Shown: positions 4,042-6,667 of the stretch, piece after piece | Position numbering within the stretch: the stretch's first letter is position 1 | How the letters are laid out: every line of letters starts with the position of its first letter | Assembly (NCBI GenBank): GCA_027484495.1 | Contig: JAIXSW010000571.1 | Location: forward strand, 1 to 6,667 | Direction: 5' to 3' | Source of the DNA: Gammaproteobacteria bacterium | GTDB lineage: Bacteria; Pseudomonadota; Gammaproteobacteria; Enterobacterales; Alteromonadaceae | DNA: 6,667 bases | Program-made: the position numbers and the translations under genes | Notes under the pieces: model-generated | Database searches by the model: none | What the model was told of the DNA's origin: nothing | Seen by the model: only the letters and a program-made list of their open reading frames with translations

Positions 4042-6667
4042 TTGGACATTGATCACCACTGTGTTCTGGCTGTTGCCGCCAAAAGCGCCGGTCAGCTGAT
4101 AGGTGAAACTGTCCCGCCCGCTGAACCCACCATTTGGGGTATAGCTGAAGCTGCCGTCTGGTCGCAGGATCACACTGCCATTGGTCGGGCCGCTCAGCAG
4201 CGTCGTCGTCAGTGTTGGCACCACGCCCTGATTGGCGAACCCCAGTTCATAAACTTCGCCATTGGTGGATGATAGCCATAGTCTGGCGCCATCGGCGCTG
4301 ACCGCCAAACCGCTGATGCCGCTAATTCCAGCCGGTAACTGCAACAATCGCAAGAGCTTACCAGTGCGGTCAAACTCGGCCATCGCTGACTGAATATTAG
4401 TGACCAGCAGAATATTACCGTTGTGTGGATTGATATGCAGGTCGCCATAGCTGACGCCATAAGAATGCTGCGCAGTGATCAGATTAAAACTACTCAACAC
4501 CTGGCCTGTGATCGGATCGATTTGCGCCACAATATTGCCGACCCCTGCCGCAGGAACATTGTCCTGCAGCAACCACAAGGTTCGGCTCACCGGATTATAT
4601 GCACCGCCAACGACATGGCTGGCGCCAAACGCGGTGTCAAGCCGCGCCAGCAGCGCCCCCGTCGCCGGATTGACCGCATAAATCTCAGTGGCATTGGTTT
4701 CACCATTAAAAATCAGCAGGCTACCCTGCGGAATTTGGCTGTCTTTGAGCATAAAGGCTTGCGCTGTGATATCCAGATCGACGTCATTCGCGGGTTCGCC
4801 TTGCATCGGCAGATTGCCCTGGCTCACACCCAGCCGATCGATCAGCTGGACCGCCGCGCCAAAAGCCGGATACAGATATAAATCCTGCTGGTACTCATTG
4901 ATTGATAAACCGACCAGCGAACCCAAGCCCGGGTTCAGACTGTGCCGGATCGCTAATTGATTGCCCTGACGCAGCGCATTACCTTCGAGGTCGTTTGCCA
5001 GTAAACCAGGCGCAGCGACATTCAGGGTTTGGCCGGCACTGGCCGCATACTGATCTGCGGCGGCAGTGGGTGGCACTGGTCCGGGATTGTCCAGCGCCGA
5101 GCCCGGGATGGTAAAGGACAACCGGTCCAGTGGCGCCTGGATCTGCGCACCTGATACCCGGCCAACCTGGCCGATACTGCAGGGCAATCCGGCCGGTAAA
5201 CCGCTACAGCTGGCGGAACTCTGGATAAAAGCACCAAAATTTAATGAATCGTTAAATGGTGTCGCAGGGTAAACGCCACTGAATTTGCCGCCGCTGTCTG
5301 GAAACAAGCTCAGCTCAAAGCGCGCCTGACCAATCGCAATAAATTGCAGGCTGTTGCTATTTGCACTGACCGATCTTGCCAATACCGGAGTTGCTGCCAC
5401 ACCCGGATATGACATCACAAAGGTGTAATTCCCTTGTTGGCCCGGCACGTGGCCGCTTTGTGCGGCTTCGACATAACGCCCCTGCATCGAACAGCGGGTA
5501 TCGACCAGTTGGATACAGTCGCCGATGCGGTACAGACCGGTACCAATCTGACTGCCAGCCGGATCTTCGCCCTGACCGATATACAGGAACTCGCCGGTCA
5601 TACTGAGCGAGTTACCGGTGATATTGCTGATCGCCAGATTGACTTGCACGGTGACAGTGGCTTGGGCCGTTCCCCCTTTGCCGTCACTTAGCTGATAGGT
5701 GAAACTGTCAGCGCCAGTGAAATTCTGGTTCGGCACATAACTGAAACTACCATTGGCAGCCAATGTCAGAGTGCCGGACTGTGGCGGTGCCAGTGGGGTG
5801 GTATTCACCGTCAGGACATCATTGTCCGGATCTGTGTCGTTACTCAGCACGCCTTGCGCAGCAGACACCTGCAAGGTTTGATTACTGGTTGCGTTGTAAC
5901 TGTCAGCCACAGCCACGGGGGGATTATTCGGCGCCGCAGTCACCACAATGCTGACAGCGGCCTGAGCGCTGCCACCTTTACCATCGCTGATCCGATAGAC
6001 AAAATTGTCGGTGCCGCTGAAGTTCTGATTCGGCACATAACGGAAACTACCGTCAGTTGCCAGGGTCAGTGTGCCCGATTGCGGCGCTGTGATTGGCGTT
6101 GGATTGACACTTAGCGTGTCCTTATCCGGATCTGTGTCATTGGCGAGTAGCCCTTTTGCCGCGTCAACCTGTAAAGCGACATTCGCCAAAGTGCGGTAGT
6201 TATCTGCGACAGCCTGCGGCGGCTGATTCGGTGCCGGTGGTGTTGGGATCAGCAATTCGCTTGCCAGCATCGATTCGCCGCTACCTTTGATCGCAGTGAT
6301 CAGCAAGTAATAAGCTTTCGCAGGGTTCAGACCGGAGAATTTTTCCGCCGGGCCTTTGACAGCTAACCGCGCCTGACCATCCGGTAATTGCCGGTAATTG
6401 CTGCGGTTGACGCCGGATACGCTGGCCAGATAAAGGTTGTAACGCAGGACTCCAGGCACCGGATCCCAGCTGATATCCAGGCTGACACCATCAGCACTGC
6501 GCTGGGCTTTCAGGTTGCTGGCGCCCGGCGGCTGCCAGTTGACACTGACGTTGGCGACGGCGTTGCTGTTGCCGCCATTGTCAGTCACCCACAGTTGCAG
6601 TTGTAATAAGCCGGGACTCGCACCAAAAGTGGCTGGATCGATATTGCCGAGAGTCGCGCTGAAATCA
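4039..6667 (-). CDS. Large extracytoplasmic Ig/cadherin-repeat protein with propeller insertion (5' end outside window)
   Basis: The visible 875 residues (numbered from the first full codon at 6666) are the C-terminal part of a large protein, probably secreted or surface-anchored. The frame is open to the right edge; the GTG at 6588 is internal (...LQLWVTDNGGN). In order: the end of an unidentified domain (1-42), a fibronectin-III-like domain (~43-142; SLDISWDPVPGVLRYNLYL and LNPAKAYYLLITAI), two cadherin-like tandem-95 Ig repeats (~145-243 and 245-343) with Asp-rich NDTDPDxD motifs likely to bind calcium, an unrecognised region with four cysteines (345-531), and a third Ig repeat whose halves (532-566, 817-875) flank a ~250-residue beta-propeller-like segment. 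No C-terminal anchor or sorting motif follows; the protein ends ...VVINVQ. Any signal peptide lies outside the window. A role in adhesion or ligand binding is inferred from the domains, and linkage to the downstream CHASE2 cyclase suggests a part in signalling. The specific ligand and N-terminal domains are unknown. Confidence 0.85.
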   Translation of the reverse strand, partial: DFSATLGNIDPATFGASPGLLQLQLWVTDNGGNSNAVANVSVNWQPPGASNLKAQRSADGVSLDISWDPVPGVLRYNLYLASVSGVNRSNYRQLPDGQARLAVKGPAEKFSGLNPAKAYYLLITAIKGSGESMLASELLIPTPPAPNQPPQAVADNYRTLANVALQVDAAKGLLANDTDPDKDTLSVNPTPITAPQSGTLTLATDGSFRYVPNQNFSGTDNFVYRISDGKGGSAQAAVSIVVTAAPNNPPVAVADSYNATSNQTLQVSAAQGVLSNDTDPDNDVLTVNTTPLAPPQSGTLTLAANGSFSYVPNQNFTGADSFTYQLSDGKGGTAQATVTVQVNLAISNITGNSLSMTGEFLYIGQGEDPAGSQIGTGLYRIGDCIQLVDTRCSMQGRYVEAAQSGHVPGQQGNYTFVMSYPGVAATPVLARSVSANSNSLQFIAIGQARFELSLFPDSGGKFSGVYPATPFNDSLNFGAFIQSSASCSGLPAGLPCSIGQVGRVSGAQIQAPLDRLSFTIPGSALDNPGPVPPTAAADQYAASAGQTLNVAAPGLLANDLEGNALRQGNQLAIRHSLNPGLGSLVGLSINEYQQDLYLYPAFGAAVQLIDRLGVSQGNLPMQGEPANDVDLDITAQAFMLKDSQIPQGSLLIFNGETNATEIYAVNPATGALLARLDTAFGASHVVGGAYNPVSRTLWLLQDNVPAAGVGNIVAQIDPITGQVLSSFNLITAQHSYGVSYGDLHINPHNGNILLVTNIQSAMAEFDRTGKLLRLLQLPAGISGISGLAVSADGARLWLSSTNGEVYELGFANQGVVPTLTTTLLSGPTNGSVILRPDGSFSYTPNGGFSGRDSFTYQLTGAFGGNSQNTVVINVQ
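4219..4968 (-). other. beta-propeller-like domain inserted in the third Ig repeat
   Basis: Residues ~567-816 of the visible protein repeat the pattern of NHL/YVTN-type propeller blades: YAVNPATGALLARL then AYNPVSRTLWLLQ, AQIDPITGQVLSSF then LHINPHNGNILLVT, AEFDRTGKLLRLL then LAVSADGARLWLSS, and a closing VYELGF. A more divergent first blade (SLLIFNGE and before) may complete the ring. Blade number is uncertain. The flanking sequences are the two halves of one Ig repeat, so the propeller appears to have been inserted into a loop. Confidence 0.65.
5638..6234 (-). repeat. two tandem cadherin-like Ig repeats, 300-base period
   Basis: Two in-frame units (5938-6234 and 5638-5934) encode Ig repeats whose PPxAVADxY motifs lie exactly 100 residues apart. 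Both share PQSGTLTLA, GSFxYVPNQNF and SDGKGG. At the DNA level 5729-5751 and 6029-6051 differ at one of 23 positions, and 5825-5838 equals 6125-6138, so this is a fairly recent or homogenised duplication. Confidence 0.88.

Overview
The window looks like part of a chromosome from a gram-negative bacterium, most likely a gammaproteobacterium. The evidence is a moderately GC-rich composition, ordinary Shine-Dalgarno sites, rho-independent terminators, and a CHASE2 adenylate cyclase next to a large extracytoplasmic Ig-repeat protein. A Rheinheimera/Alishewanella-like genus is a guess from protein style only; no rRNA or marker gene is present to confirm it.

Left part (1-1615, plus strand): the C-terminal two thirds of a MATE-family multidrug/Na+ antiporter, cut by the left edge, then a complete LysE/RhtB-family amino-acid exporter. 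Both are inner-membrane exporters. A 117-base gap with a possible -10 box separates them, so they need not be co-transcribed.

Centre (1616-1785): a short convergent intergenic region. It holds two strong intrinsic terminators, the second with an A-tract and T-tract so that it can work in both directions. Each terminator's T-tract runs straight into one copy of a 33-base direct repeat (31/33 identical, 75 bases apart). A third, partial copy lies inside the end of the cyclase gene.

Right part (1786-6667, minus strand): a two-gene operon read right to left. The first gene, cut by the right edge, encodes a large, probably secreted or surface protein built of a fibronectin-III-like domain, two cadherin-like 'tandem-95' Ig repeats exactly 100 residues apart, an unrecognised domain with two cysteine pairs, and a third Ig repeat apparently split by a ~250-residue beta-propeller-like insertion. 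Nine bases after its stop begins a 747-residue CHASE2 transmembrane class III adenylate cyclase with all catalytic residues present. The cyclase ribosome-binding site overlaps the upstream stop codon, which suggests translational coupling. A plausible but unproven reading is that the exported protein and the periplasmic CHASE2 sensor work together, with cytoplasmic cAMP as the output.

No tRNA, rRNA, CRISPR array, transposase or phage gene was seen, and no gene-free stretch exceeds 300 bases.
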